Origin: Streptomyces luteolus
Lineage (GTDB): Bacteria; Actinomycetota; Actinomycetes; Streptomycetales; Streptomycetaceae
DNA: 64,000 bases
NCBI RefSeq assembly: GCF_029968015.1
Contig: NZ_JASCIS010000041.1
Span: forward strand, 1-64,000
Direction of reading: 5' to 3'
Under the pieces are notes generated by a model. It saw only the letters and a list, made by a program, of their open reading frames with translations, ran no database searches and had not been told where the DNA came from. Both the position numbers and the translations under genes were made by a program. Position 1 is the stretch's first letter; each line of letters starts with the position of its first letter. This document shows positions 19,501 through 25,471 of the stretch, in pieces.

Positions 19501-20446
19501 CAAGGCCTACGCCCTGGGCAAACGAATCCTGCGCCTGGGCGAAGAACTCTGGGCGGCCTTCAAGGACTGGAGGCAGAACAAGGAGGCCGCGGGCGCGGTT
19601 TGCGCTGTTGCCAACAGCTTCACCCCGGACACCCGAGTCCTCATGGCCGACGGGACAACCAAGGCCATCGAGGACGTCGACATCGGCGACGAGGTTCTCG
19701 CCACCGACCCGAAGACAGGCAAACCCGAGGTACGAACCGTCACTGCTGAGATCAAGGGCAACGGCGTCAAGCACCTGGTCAAGGTCACCGTCGACGTCGA
19801 CGGAGAGAAGGGCGACAAGACTGCATCCGTTACCGCCACCGACGGGCACCCCTTCTGGGTTCCAGAGCTCAGTGAATGGGTCGACGCGACTGACCTGAAG
19901 TCGGGCGAATGGCTCACCACGAGCGCGGGCACGCGAGTTCAGATCACGACGGTAAAGCGCTGGACAGTCCAGCGAGCCAGGGTTCACAACCTCACCGTTG
20001 CCGGCGAGCACACGTACTATGTGCTGGCGGGGGCTACGCCGGTCCTGGTTCATAACACTGGTGGCAACGGGCACATGTGCGATATCTCTGTGACCTCGTC
20101 AGATGGAAGCACGAGCGATATCTCGCTGGAAAGCGGCGATATGACGCCTGAAGAGGCGGCACTCGGGTATCCCAATAATGCGGCGTTCACGCATACGGAG
20201 CACCGATTTTCGCGCATGGCTGGCGCATCTACAGGGCCGAAGGTTTCACTCCCGAATGACCCATTCGCTGGCGAGCTCCCATTGAGTGCAGGCGATGCGG
20301 TTAGGATGCAAGGCCAACTCCCTCCCTGCTCTCGGTGCAAGGGCGCGATGAACCGTATGGTTAACGAGTTGGGAGTGTCGGTCACGTACGAATGGTCTGG
20401 CCCTAAGGGGGGCGGGTCATGGACAGCTGGAAGGAGGAGGCGCTAA
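13511..20446 (+). CDS. Rhs/YD-repeat polymorphic toxin with Hint domain and deaminase-like C-terminal tip
   Basis: The 2311-residue protein begins with a signal peptide (LGVGIALAVGLLPQYAPQAVA) and has GGAG upstream of its ATG. YD repeats fill the middle (YDGLGRLTSVWLPD, YDQRGRKKTAVDPDTG, YDDLDRQTSVTDARGN). The Rhs core is at about 1808-1871 (FVGGTNDETSGLITLGAREY to FSDPDGL). A Hint domain follows from NSFTPDTRVLMADGT (2035) through DGHPFW (His 2113) to VLVHN (2178-2182). The last 129 residues carry HTE (His 2228, Glu 2230) and PCSRC (Cys 2273, 2276), the spacing of zinc deaminases. Rhs shells encapsulate the tip, and Hint probably helps release it. Oddity: the nearest Cys to the Hint start is C2031, four residues before NSF, rather than adjacent. 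The deaminase assignment rests on two motifs only. Confidence 0.88.
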   Translation: MHSPYRSRWRIPARSTALGVGIALAVGLLPQYAPQAVAKDGGLTRPATQKNLDDPVDGKNLKARTYGKTDQAAKAAVKSAEDAAWPKAASDDITLAPAAGKKTKAAKATGLPVTVAATGAKSPGSVHIAVLDRKKAKAAGVDGPLMTVSRSDGRATSAPVEVALDYKDFADAYGGSYGSRLRLVQYPACVLTTPHKKACSTPKPLASSNDTAKQTLTAKVTAAADTSGHSTQLGTAEPAADETSSMTVFAATAGSSGDQGSFSATPLKASSEWSVSNASGAFNWSYPITAPPAPGGLGPQVSLGYSSQSIDGQTATTNNQGSWIGQGFGYEPGFIERRYKPCADDGHDDTNGDQCWGSDNATIALGGGTSGELIKDDTTGEWRVSSDDFSKVEKLTGTSNGDNNGEYWKVTSKDGTQYYFGLNQLPGYTAGNEETDSTWTVPVYGDDSGEPCYDAALANAYCTQGWRWNLDHVVDVHGNAMSYFYGKETNYYTQGLKTDENGKPYIRGGYLKRVDYGQRAGKVYDTKPAARITFTTAERCIGDLTDCSASALTDATAADWPDVPWDSNCKVDTKCPGQNSPTFWTRKQLDKITTQIRTGDATYEDVDAWTLGHVFTDNGDGSKSLWLNSIDHTGKVGTDATVPSVKLYGQQLANRVDVAGDNIQPFIRFRMSAVESESGSVLSVNYADTQCTSSTLPTPGKSTVRCYPVKWNPPGVKDPITDWFHKYVVSSVVEADLVGNSPDQVTSYTYLGDAGWRKTKANGFTKSEYLTWSDWRGYGKVRVETSDGTNNASNTKTEHVFFQGLDGDADPDGGTKSSSVTTSTGTTYTDDDWKSGLELETTTYDGDKVVSKATNRPWTRVTATQTEDWGTRRARFVATDRTDNYEALASGGWRESGALTTYDDTTGRPVQINDWGEVNVADNECTRTEYADNADKHMYAFVSRVEVVSVDCATTPDRTKQVLSDDVTLYDDTTMVGAAPTLGNATKVKRLSSHSGSLATYQTVSSTTYDQYGRPLSVKDALGTAKTIDYTDTYGLATAKTETNALGWTNKTEYAPEWGATTAQVDANGKRTDMAYDGLGRLTSVWLPDRPKASNFSASLKYTYGIRTTGPNYVRTERIENGGTTYSSEYQLYDGLLRPRQVQTEGQDGGRLIADTYYDGSGRTIKTNDTYWTAGAPSSTLFAPLNADIDGQTVTDYDGAGRTTATVLKVAGQEKNRTTYSYGGDRVHVNPPDGQTPTTTLTNVQDRTVELRQYKGNAPLPTGTTADYVSTKYGYTSDGKLNKVVDNEGNTWTYEYDQRGRKKTAVDPDTGTSHFGYDDLDRQTSVTDARGNTMTTVYDQLSRMKSTWQGAADTGTKLSVSTYDTIAKGELYGSYTYKNGAVYSSVTYPVLDDKNDYKPTSTKYTLSKTAEPELGGTYEFNTQYNDDGTVQGQNFPAAGGLSAEAISYQYDELQRPRSLNTSLGGRSYVSATTYSPTNQLEQLELSTGDAGTKKTWLTYDYEQGTQRLLNGRVDVEGASSVAYDADYTYDDGGNVTSIVDNPTGGSRDVQCFRYDSLRRMTEDWTSSQTPDGASGTGGTDAACQADPSSTTVGGTAPYWNSYTFDATGNRKTEVNHGINGGATSTKTYTYGENGEGPHQLTTLVTDTTATDTTPAVKSQNTYTYDETGNTETRVLNGDTQTLTWDKNNDLTKVTNADGSESSYVYDASGSRLLRKSPTETTFYLPGMEVRLDQSTKAVTAKRYYSLGAQTVAVRDAKGVTFLAGDHQGTAQLAIDPDTGATQRRRLDPFGTGRDGDSSDPSKWVDDKGFVGGTNDETSGLITLGAREYDTTAGRFISADPIIDYTDPQQINGYTYSNNNPVTFSDPDGLKPDDCIHVGIQCSPTGNGGWDVKPTKTYYTYYGIQAPKESTASFKQRQANARAEAARERAAAAKQRAIAIAKELGGIIADELGITDALDCFTTGSLGACGATVGNIVTTLIGGGPVAKLIAKYWYRVDKAYALGKRILRLGEELWAAFKDWRQNKEAAGAVCAVANSFTPDTRVLMADGTTKAIEDVDIGDEVLATDPKTGKPEVRTVTAEIKGNGVKHLVKVTVDVDGEKGDKTASVTATDGHPFWVPELSEWVDATDLKSGEWLTTSAGTRVQITTVKRWTVQRARVHNLTVAGEHTYYVLAGATPVLVHNTGGNGHMCDISVTSSDGSTSDISLESGDMTPEEAALGYPNNAAFTHTEHRFSRMAGASTGPKVSLPNDPFAGELPLSAGDAVRMQGQLPPCSRCKGAMNRMVNELGVSVTYEWSGPKGGGSWTAGRRRR

Positions 20447-20448
20447 CA

Positions 20449-20862
20449 ATGAGGTTGACCGCCACAGAGGTTGGGTTCTTCGAGGATTACGAGGACGAAG
20501 AGGCCCTTGAGGTGGGGTTTGCTGGGGTGGACGAGTCCGGCGTCCCGAGATCGTTCTCAATTCAGCGATCCACGTACGAACCGGACGAACAGGAAATCCA
20601 ATCCGGAATGGATTCCTATAACGTCTCTACTGGGCGAGGCTTCACCGTATACGGCTGCCTTCGGAGCGTGCGACTTTCCGGCCTGGTCCTCACGATGGAA
20701 TTCTCCGCTGAGGATGCAGAGATCCTTGAGATCTCGACGCCCGTTGAAGTGCATCTAAGTGAAGCGCAGGCTGACGAGGGAAATTTGCCTCGGAAGCTTC
20801 GTGAGATTTTGGACTGGGGCTCTCCCGAGAAGCGGCCGAGTTTGGTTGGGCTGGAGGTCTAG
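20449..20862 (+). CDS. Imm10-like immunity protein
   Basis: The 137-residue acidic protein starts two bases after the toxin stop. Its ATG follows GGAAGGAGGAGG, which lies inside the toxin gene, so the pair is tightly coupled. The central segment YEPDEQEIQSGMDSYNV followed by GFTVYGCLRSVRL resembles the Imm10 family pattern (DEQD..LGMDTY...YGG). Imm10 proteins are found directly after polymorphic toxins and neutralise them by binding, so its role is to protect the producer and siblings from the Rhs tip. GC content is below that of the Rhs core, as for the tip, which suggests both arrived as one cassette. The family call is by memory of the pattern. Confidence 0.75.
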   Translation: MRLTATEVGFFEDYEDEEALEVGFAGVDESGVPRSFSIQRSTYEPDEQEIQSGMDSYNVSTGRGFTVYGCLRSVRLSGLVLTMEFSAEDAEILEISTPVEVHLSEAQADEGNLPRKLREILDWGSPEKRPSLVGLEV

Positions 20863-20952
20863 GATCCAGCCGCCGGTGCGTAGACCGTGCTTCTTGCCGG
20901 GGATTCGCAAAACAATTTCCGCAAGGAGGATTCGGTAGCCCTGTACGTGTGA

Positions 20953-20986
20953 GGGTCCCCTCTGCGCTTCTGCGCGGAGGGGACCC
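20953..20986. terminator. Terminator after the toxin-immunity operon
   Basis: A 15-bp stem (20953-20967 with 20972-20986, one G-T wobble) encloses the loop TTCT. It sits 90 bases after the immunity stop and just past the truncated recombinase on the other strand, so it can serve both directions. Confidence 0.85.
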
Positions 20987-21019
20987 TTGGGTCGTTTGAC
21001 GGCAACAGTGACGGCAACG

Positions 21020-21330
21020 TCAGCGGACGACGGCTGTCGCAGGTGGTCGTCGGGGTCGTTGTCGGCGGGGCTGAGTGCGTTGCCGGGGGTGTCGAAGTTC
21101 CTTGATCACGACGAGGTTGACGCCCTGTTCCAGCGGTAGGGTGGCGGTCGAGTGTCGTAGGTCGTGAAACCGGATGCGGCGAAGTCCTGCGCGGTTGAGG
21201 CGTATGGGGATGACCTCATGGGTCAGGTGTTCTTCGCGACATCGCGTCCTCGCTTGCTGTAGGTCGACTACTCTGCGTATGCGCCGGGTGGAGTGGCACT
21301 CGCGCCCGTCGAAGGTCCCTTCTGCAGGGG
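21020..21330 (-). pseudogene. Truncated tyrosine recombinase (island integrase remnant)
   Basis: The minus-strand translation contains EEHLTHEVIPIRLNRAGLRR, then IRFHDLRHSTATLPLEQGVN and LVVIKELRH. This is the box II region of phage-type integrases, HDLRHS being the HxxRH motif. After LVVIKELRH the frame becomes Arg/Pro-rich and stops at 21020 without the GH and catalytic Tyr. Upstream only a short piece (STRRIRRVVDLQQA) is open, and no complete catalytic domain or box I Arg is present. It is therefore a broken integrase lying beside the right attachment repeat, consistent with past integration into the CAT tRNA and later immobilisation. Confidence 0.75.
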
Positions 21331-21524
21331 TGTCGTGCAGGTTCCGAGTTGAAGTACCGCGGCCCCGAGCCGACTGCTATTACCGATATGGGCCCGAGGT
21401 TCGGTGTGGCAATTTGCCTCACCACCCCAGATTCAGCCGGATCGAGGCGGACTCAGCCGGATCGAATCGGATAGAGATGTCCGCTTCTCCGGTAAAACCG
21501 CAGGTGAGAAGCCTCACCCATTTA

Positions 21525-21551
21525 GGTTCGAGTCCCACCCGCCCCACCGCG
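21525..21551 (+). repeat. attR-like 27-bp direct repeat of the CAT tRNA 3' end
   Basis: This is a perfect copy of 4250-4276 (T-arm, acceptor strand and five further bases) with no tRNA body in front of it. It marks the right edge of the island. Confidence 0.85.
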
Positions 21552-21580
21552 CGCAGGTCGGAAACCCTTCTGACCTGCGC
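21551..21580. terminator. Hairpin after the right attachment repeat
   Basis: GCGCAGGTC (21551-21559) and GACCTGCGC (21572-21580) form a perfect 9-bp stem with a 12-base loop, then AAACTTGTTTT. It has the position of a tRNA terminator and may be the original chromosomal terminator of the CAT tRNA, displaced by the island. The sequence TGACCTGCG also occurs after the tRNA at 4288, so the two downstream regions are related. Confidence 0.6.
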
Positions 21581-21758
21581 AAACTTGTTTTCGGCTGCCC
21601 GCAGGCGGAACTCTTACCCAACGGAGCCGACTCTGTTGGCTACTTCGGTAGACGTGTGGGGTGTTGCGCGAGGCTCGGCTTCCTCTGCGTATGGCTGTTG
21701 TTCCGTCGCGCCGAACTTTGAGCGGTTCTCGTCGAACGTCGAGCGACTGTGCCGCTGC

Positions 21759-22247
21759 TTATCGGTCTCCCTCGGCCAGCACCTCTCTGGCGGCGACCGC
21801 GAAGGCTTCACAGGCATGCTCCGCTGCCTCGCCTCGGGCGAGCATGTCCGCCTTGTCGGCAGCGAAGAAGATCTCCCGAGTCTTCACCTGTATCGCAGCA
21901 GCCTGCTCGGCAAGCTGCTGCGCCTCCGGGCCAATGGCAACAAGGCGGAGCCGGAAGACGCTGCTTCGGACCTCGACGTACAGCCGGTACGACTCGGCCC
22001 GGGCTGTGACGATCGCTTCGGAGTCGGGAGCCGCGTGCTGGCTGGTCCACCGGTCGTACTGCGCGCGCCGATAGTCCTCCGCCAGGCCAATGAAGCTGGT
22101 ACACGCGTCGAGCAGCCGCTGGTAGCTTCGCTCGCGGTCAGCATGAGCCGCAGACCGGGCTGCGATCTTCTGCTGGTAGCGGTGCGCGAAGACAGCACCC
22201 AGCAGCGTTCCGATGACGGCGATGGCGGCCGCGATAATCCCCGACAC
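21759..22247 (-). CDS. Hypothetical single-pass membrane protein with coiled-coil tail
   Basis: The 162-residue protein starts with one membrane helix (GIIAAAIAVIGTLLGAVFAHRY). A long alpha-helical, Ala/Glu/Arg-rich region follows (QRLLDACTSFIGLAEDYRRA, RAESYRLYVEVRSSVFRLRL, EAAEHACEAFAVAAREVLAE). It resembles many short Streptomyces proteins with an N-terminal anchor and a helical cytoplasmic part whose function is unknown. Codon use is typical of the chromosome. It lies just right of the island boundary with no clear operon partner. Confidence 0.65.
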   Translation of the reverse strand: MSGIIAAAIAVIGTLLGAVFAHRYQQKIAARSAAHADRERSYQRLLDACTSFIGLAEDYRRAQYDRWTSQHAAPDSEAIVTARAESYRLYVEVRSSVFRLRLVAIGPEAQQLAEQAAAIQVKTREIFFAADKADMLARGEAAEHACEAFAVAAREVLAEGDR

Positions 22248-22362
22248 AGGCCCAGCCCATCATCGGCAGAACGCGAAGGGCAGAGCGCGAATCGGCCACT
22301 ACCCATGCCGCTATTTGCTCAGGCTTCAGTGAGAACGCTCAACCCTCCCTGCGACTGATCAC

Positions 22363-22671
22363 TTGTGCCCTGTGACAGCGAACGTCGAGCGCGTGGATTG
22401 TGTCGCTCAACCTTCGACAGCATCGACCTTGCTGGTGTTGAAACGACATAGGTCGGGACTACCGGTGGTGGAGCTCTACGACGAGCTGGAGCCGGTGGAG
22501 TGGCGGCAGTGCACGGGCCTGGACGACAAGGCCCTTGACCTGCTTGAGAAGGTCGGCGGCGTGTCCCTGGGTGAGGCGAACCTGGATTTCGCCGGCGTGC
22601 CATTCATGTTCCTGCCCGCCGAGTTGGAGCGCGCCGGGGCGGCGTTCGACGCGGCCCGCTCCACAGCATGA
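22363..22671 (+). CDS. Small hypothetical protein (possibly a gene fragment)
   Basis: The open frame of 102 residues has a protein-like second half (ELYDELEPVEWRQCTGLDDK, ALDLLEKVGGVSLGEANLDF, AGVPFMFLPAEL), but its first 30 residues look random and no good ribosome-binding site precedes the first ATG. A start further in, or truncation of a longer gene, is likely. Its stop overlaps (ATGA at 22668-22671) a 30-residue frame ending at 22760, as in translationally coupled genes. I do not recognise either product. The rest of the 22248-22764 interval shows nothing else. Confidence 0.35.
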   Translation: MCPVTANVERVDCVAQPSTASTLLVLKRHRSGLPVVELYDELEPVEWRQCTGLDDKALDLLEKVGGVSLGEANLDFAGVPFMFLPAELERAGAAFDAARSTA

Positions 22672-22764
22672 CTCGGCACGCCGCCTTCTTCGACACACTG
22701 CTCGATGGCAACGCTGCCGTCGAGTTCGGTGCCCGCACCGCAGCACCGACCTGGTCCTGACCGC

Positions 22765-23262
22765 TCAATCGGCTTGATGTGTCTCCTGGTTGGCCTGCTT
22801 CGCCGTGAAGTCCGTGCGCCACCGTTCGATCAGCGGGGGCAGTTCGCGCAGCATGAAGGAGTAGAAGTCCCTCATCTCCGCCATCCGCTGCCCGGCGGGG
22901 GTGGACGGGTCGCCCGCCGCCGCGAGGCCCTGGTCTGCGACCTCTCCCATGGTCGCCAAGAGCTGGTTCTGCTGCGACATGAGCGTTGCCCAGGCGCCAT
23001 CCGGGAAGCGGTAGTGGTCCCTGCGGCTGCCCGGTGCCGGGACGCGTTCCAGCAGGCCGCTCGGTGCGAGCTGCTTGACCGCGCCGGACACCGCTCCGGA
23101 GCTGATCTGAAGCTCGGTGCACAAGTCGGCGGCGGTCAGCGTCTCCTGCTGGCTGAACAGCAGGCAGGTCATCACCCGCGCCGTGGTCTTCTGCATTCCG
23201 CCCTGCGCGAGGATCAGCGCCAGCTTCTCCGCCGCGTCCCGTAGCCGCTTGTCGTCGCCCAT
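22765..23262 (-). CDS. MarR/GbsR-type transcriptional regulator
   Basis: The 165-residue protein has a winged-helix domain: helix-turn-helix around LTAADLCTELQISSGAVSGA followed by VKQLAPSGLLERVPAPGS and the wing SRRDHYRF. The C-terminal half is helical (dimerisation), with LPPLIERWRTDFTAKQ. The pattern fits the GbsR-like branch of MarR regulators, which respond to small ligands and often control adjacent transport genes. It diverges from the DUF6653/Ktr block, and the 135-bp gap between them is the likely operator region, though no clear palindrome was identified. Confidence 0.8.
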   Translation of the reverse strand: MGDDKRLRDAAEKLALILAQGGMQKTTARVMTCLLFSQQETLTAADLCTELQISSGAVSGAVKQLAPSGLLERVPAPGSRRDHYRFPDGAWATLMSQQNQLLATMGEVADQGLAAAGDPSTPAGQRMAEMRDFYSFMLRELPPLIERWRTDFTAKQANQETHQAD

Positions 23263-23397
23263 GCCGACACCCTAGCCGAGCCTCCTCATCATTCAGAGTA
23301 TTCACAGATCTCTGAAACTTCTGTACGGTTGAGTCCTGAACGTGACCGGCCCTCGCGGCCGGAGGGCGTTGACATCCCCAGTAGTGAGGAACAGCTC

Positions 23398-24018
23398 ATG
23401 GTCCAGATCAAGACAGCAGCCGACCTGCACGGGATGTCCGAAGACTCCTGGAGGCGGCACGCCAACCCCTGGAGCGTCTGGACCCGATTCGCCGCCATCC
23501 CGGCCTTCGAGCTTGCCGTGTGGAGCCGGGAGTGGCTCGGCTGGTGGTGCATGCCCGGCGTCGTCGCGGTCGCGGTCTGGCTCTGGCTCAACGTGCGCCT
23601 GTTCGGTCCCGTGGGTCCCACGAGCTGGGCCGCGAGAGGCATCTACGGCGAGCAGCTCCACGTCGACGGCCAGGTTCCGGCCGAGCACAGGACGATCCTC
23701 AACTGGCTGATCGCGACAGGCTTGTTCGGCTTCGCGTTGATCGGCTGGGGCCTTGTCGCCCTCGACATCTGGCCGCTCGTCCTGGGGACGGTCATGGTGG
23801 TGCTCGCCCAGCTGTGGCGGATCGACCGCTACGGCCTGCTGTTCCAGTACGTGGGTGACCAGGCACGGGACGGCCGGACACCGGACACCGGACGCCGGAC
23901 GCCGGACGCCGGACGCCGGACGCCGGACACCGGACACCGCAGCGTGAAGCAGCTCCTCGAACCCTTCCACGGCCCTCAACAGGAAGCACCCTCCGCGGCC
24001 CCCACCTGGATAGGGTGA
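23398..24018 (+). CDS. DUF6653-like membrane protein
   Basis: The start at 23398 has GAGGAAC upstream and gives a 206-residue protein. It opens with MSEDSWRRHANPWSVWTRFA, the segment I associate with DUF6653. Four hydrophobic stretches follow (AAIPAFELAVWSREW, MPGVVAVAVWLWLNVRLFG, ILNWLIATGLFGFALIGWGL, LDIWPLVLGTVMVVLAQLW). The C-terminal tail is built from a 7-bp tandem repeat giving RTPDTGR/RTPDAGR units. Function is unknown. It is divergent from the MarR-type regulator and precedes ktrB, so regulation by the former is plausible. Confidence 0.75.
   Translation: MVQIKTAADLHGMSEDSWRRHANPWSVWTRFAAIPAFELAVWSREWLGWWCMPGVVAVAVWLWLNVRLFGPVGPTSWAARGIYGEQLHVDGQVPAEHRTILNWLIATGLFGFALIGWGLVALDIWPLVLGTVMVVLAQLWRIDRYGLLFQYVGDQARDGRTPDTGRRTPDAGRRTPDTGHRSVKQLLEPFHGPQQEAPSAAPTWIG
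23874..23936 (+). repeat. Nine tandem copies of a 7-bp unit inside the DUF6653-like gene
   Basis: CCGGAC followed by A or G is repeated nine times without interruption. Because 7 is not a multiple of 3, three copies encode a 7-residue period (RTPDTGR-like). Loss or gain of a single copy would shift the frame of the protein's tail. Confidence 0.85.
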
Positions 24019-24097
24019 CGGCCGTCATGATCCTCACGGAACGTTGGCGTTTCGTTGACGGTCCCTTGGCGTCGAACCTCCATGAAGGGGCGGTGAT

Positions 24098-25471
24098 GTG
24101 ATGGCGCGCGCGACGCGGGTGTGGCACTCGCTGTTCACGACTCACCCGGCCCGCACCGTCGTCATGGCCTTCGCGCTCGTGACCGTCATCGGTGCCGTGC
24201 TGCTCGCCCTGCCGGTCGCCGCCGAGAGCGGGGACGCCACCGGGCTTGTCGCCTCCCTGTTCACCGCCACGTCGGCGGTGTGCGTGACGGGTCTGGCCGT
24301 CGTGGACACCGGCACGCACTGGAGCGGGTTCGGTGAGGGCGTGATCCTGGCGCTCATCCAGGTCGGCGGCTTCGGCATCATGACCATGGCGTCGCTCCTC
24401 GCCCTGCTGGTCTCCGGCAAGCTGCGCCTGCGTATGCAGCTGACGGCGCAGGCCGAGACGAAGAGCTTCGGCATCGGAGACGTACGACGGGTGCTGCTCG
24501 GCGTCGCCGGCTCCACGATGATCGTGGAGCTCACGGTGGGCGCGCTCCTCGCGCTGCGCTTCCGGTTCGGGTACGGCGAGTCCATCGGGGACGCCACCTA
24601 CCTCGGGTTCTTCCACGCCGTGTCGGCCTTCAACAACGCCGGGTTCGGCCTGCACGCCGACAGCCTCACCCGCTACGCGCAAGACCCGTGGGTCACCCTG
24701 CCGATCTCCGCAGCAGTGATCCTCGGCGGCCTCGGCTTCCCCGTACTGCTGGAAGTCCTGCGCCACCGCAACCGGCGTACGAGGACGGGACGCCGCAACT
24801 GGACCCTGCACACCAAGCTCACCCTGCTCACCACGGGCGCCCTGCTTCTGATCGGCACCCTGCTCACGTGCCTGATGGAGTGGACCAACAAGGGCACGCT
24901 CGGCGCCTTCGACTGGCCCAGCAAGCTCCTCAACGGCTTCTTCCACTCCGCGATGACCCGCACCGCCGGCTTCAACAGCCTGGACATCGGGGCCATGCAG
25001 GCGTCGACGCTTCTGGTGAGCTGCATCCTCATGTTCATCGGTGGCGGCAGCGCGGGCACCGCCGGTGGCATCAAGGTCACCACCTTCGCCGTCCTGGCCG
25101 CGGCCATCGCCGCCGAGGTACGCGGAGAACCCGATGCCTCGGTCATGGGCCGCAAACTGGCCCCGCACGTCCTGCGCCAGGCGCTCACCGTGGCGCTGCT
25201 CGGGGTGGGACTGGTCATGGCGGCGACCCTCGCCCTGCTCAGCATCACCCGATACCCCTTCGAACAGGTCCTCTTCGAAGTCGTCTCCGCCTTCGCCACC
25301 GTAGGACTCTCGACCGGAATCACCGCCGACCTGCCCGCCACCGGGCAACTGATCCTGACTCTGCTCATGTTCGTCGGCCGGCTCGGCCCGATCACCCTGG
25401 TCTCGGCGCTCGCCCTGCGGGAGCGCACGCGCCGCTACCACCTGCCCGAGGAGCGACCCGTCATTGGCTAA
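24098..25471 (+). CDS. ktrB: Potassium uptake membrane subunit, TrkH/KtrB family
   Basis: The 457-residue protein has four M1-P-M2 repeats. Pore loops with the family glycine are visible as FTATSAVCVTGLAVVDTG, FHAVSAFNNAGFGLHADS, FHSAMTRTAGFNSLDIGAM and VVSAFATVGLSTGITADLP. The segment GGGSAGTAGGIKVTTFAVLA is also characteristic of KtrB. It forms the K+ (or Na+-coupled K+) translocating dimer in the membrane, gated by the KtrA ring. The GTG at 24098 has the better spacing from AAGGGG; the ATG at 24101 is the alternative. It overlaps ktrA by eight bases, so the two are translationally coupled. Confidence 0.92.
   Translation: MMARATRVWHSLFTTHPARTVVMAFALVTVIGAVLLALPVAAESGDATGLVASLFTATSAVCVTGLAVVDTGTHWSGFGEGVILALIQVGGFGIMTMASLLALLVSGKLRLRMQLTAQAETKSFGIGDVRRVLLGVAGSTMIVELTVGALLALRFRFGYGESIGDATYLGFFHAVSAFNNAGFGLHADSLTRYAQDPWVTLPISAAVILGGLGFPVLLEVLRHRNRRTRTGRRNWTLHTKLTLLTTGALLLIGTLLTCLMEWTNKGTLGAFDWPSKLLNGFFHSAMTRTAGFNSLDIGAMQASTLLVSCILMFIGGGSAGTAGGIKVTTFAVLAAAIAAEVRGEPDASVMGRKLAPHVLRQALTVALLGVGLVMAATLALLSITRYPFEQVLFEVVSAFATVGLSTGITADLPATGQLILTLLMFVGRLGPITLVSALALRERTRRYHLPEERPVIG

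Larger units (their letters stand above)
4250..21551. mobile_element. Putative 17.3-kb tRNA-integrated genomic island
   Basis: The boundaries are the perfect 27-bp direct repeats at 4250-4276 (inside the CAT tRNA) and 21525-21551. A truncated tyrosine recombinase (HDLRHS motif) lies 200 bp inside the right end, where an integrase is normally found. The cargo is a Stealth-type transferase, a secreted esterase, two large secreted surface proteins, an Rhs deaminase-like toxin and its immunity gene. No replication, conjugation or excisionase genes were seen, so the element looks immobile and reduced to its cargo. The repeats and recombinase motif are seen; the island status is inference. Confidence 0.75.

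Noticed and set aside
23874..23936. CRISPR-like array
   Set aside because: The units are 7 bp and contiguous with no spacers; it is a simple tandem repeat.
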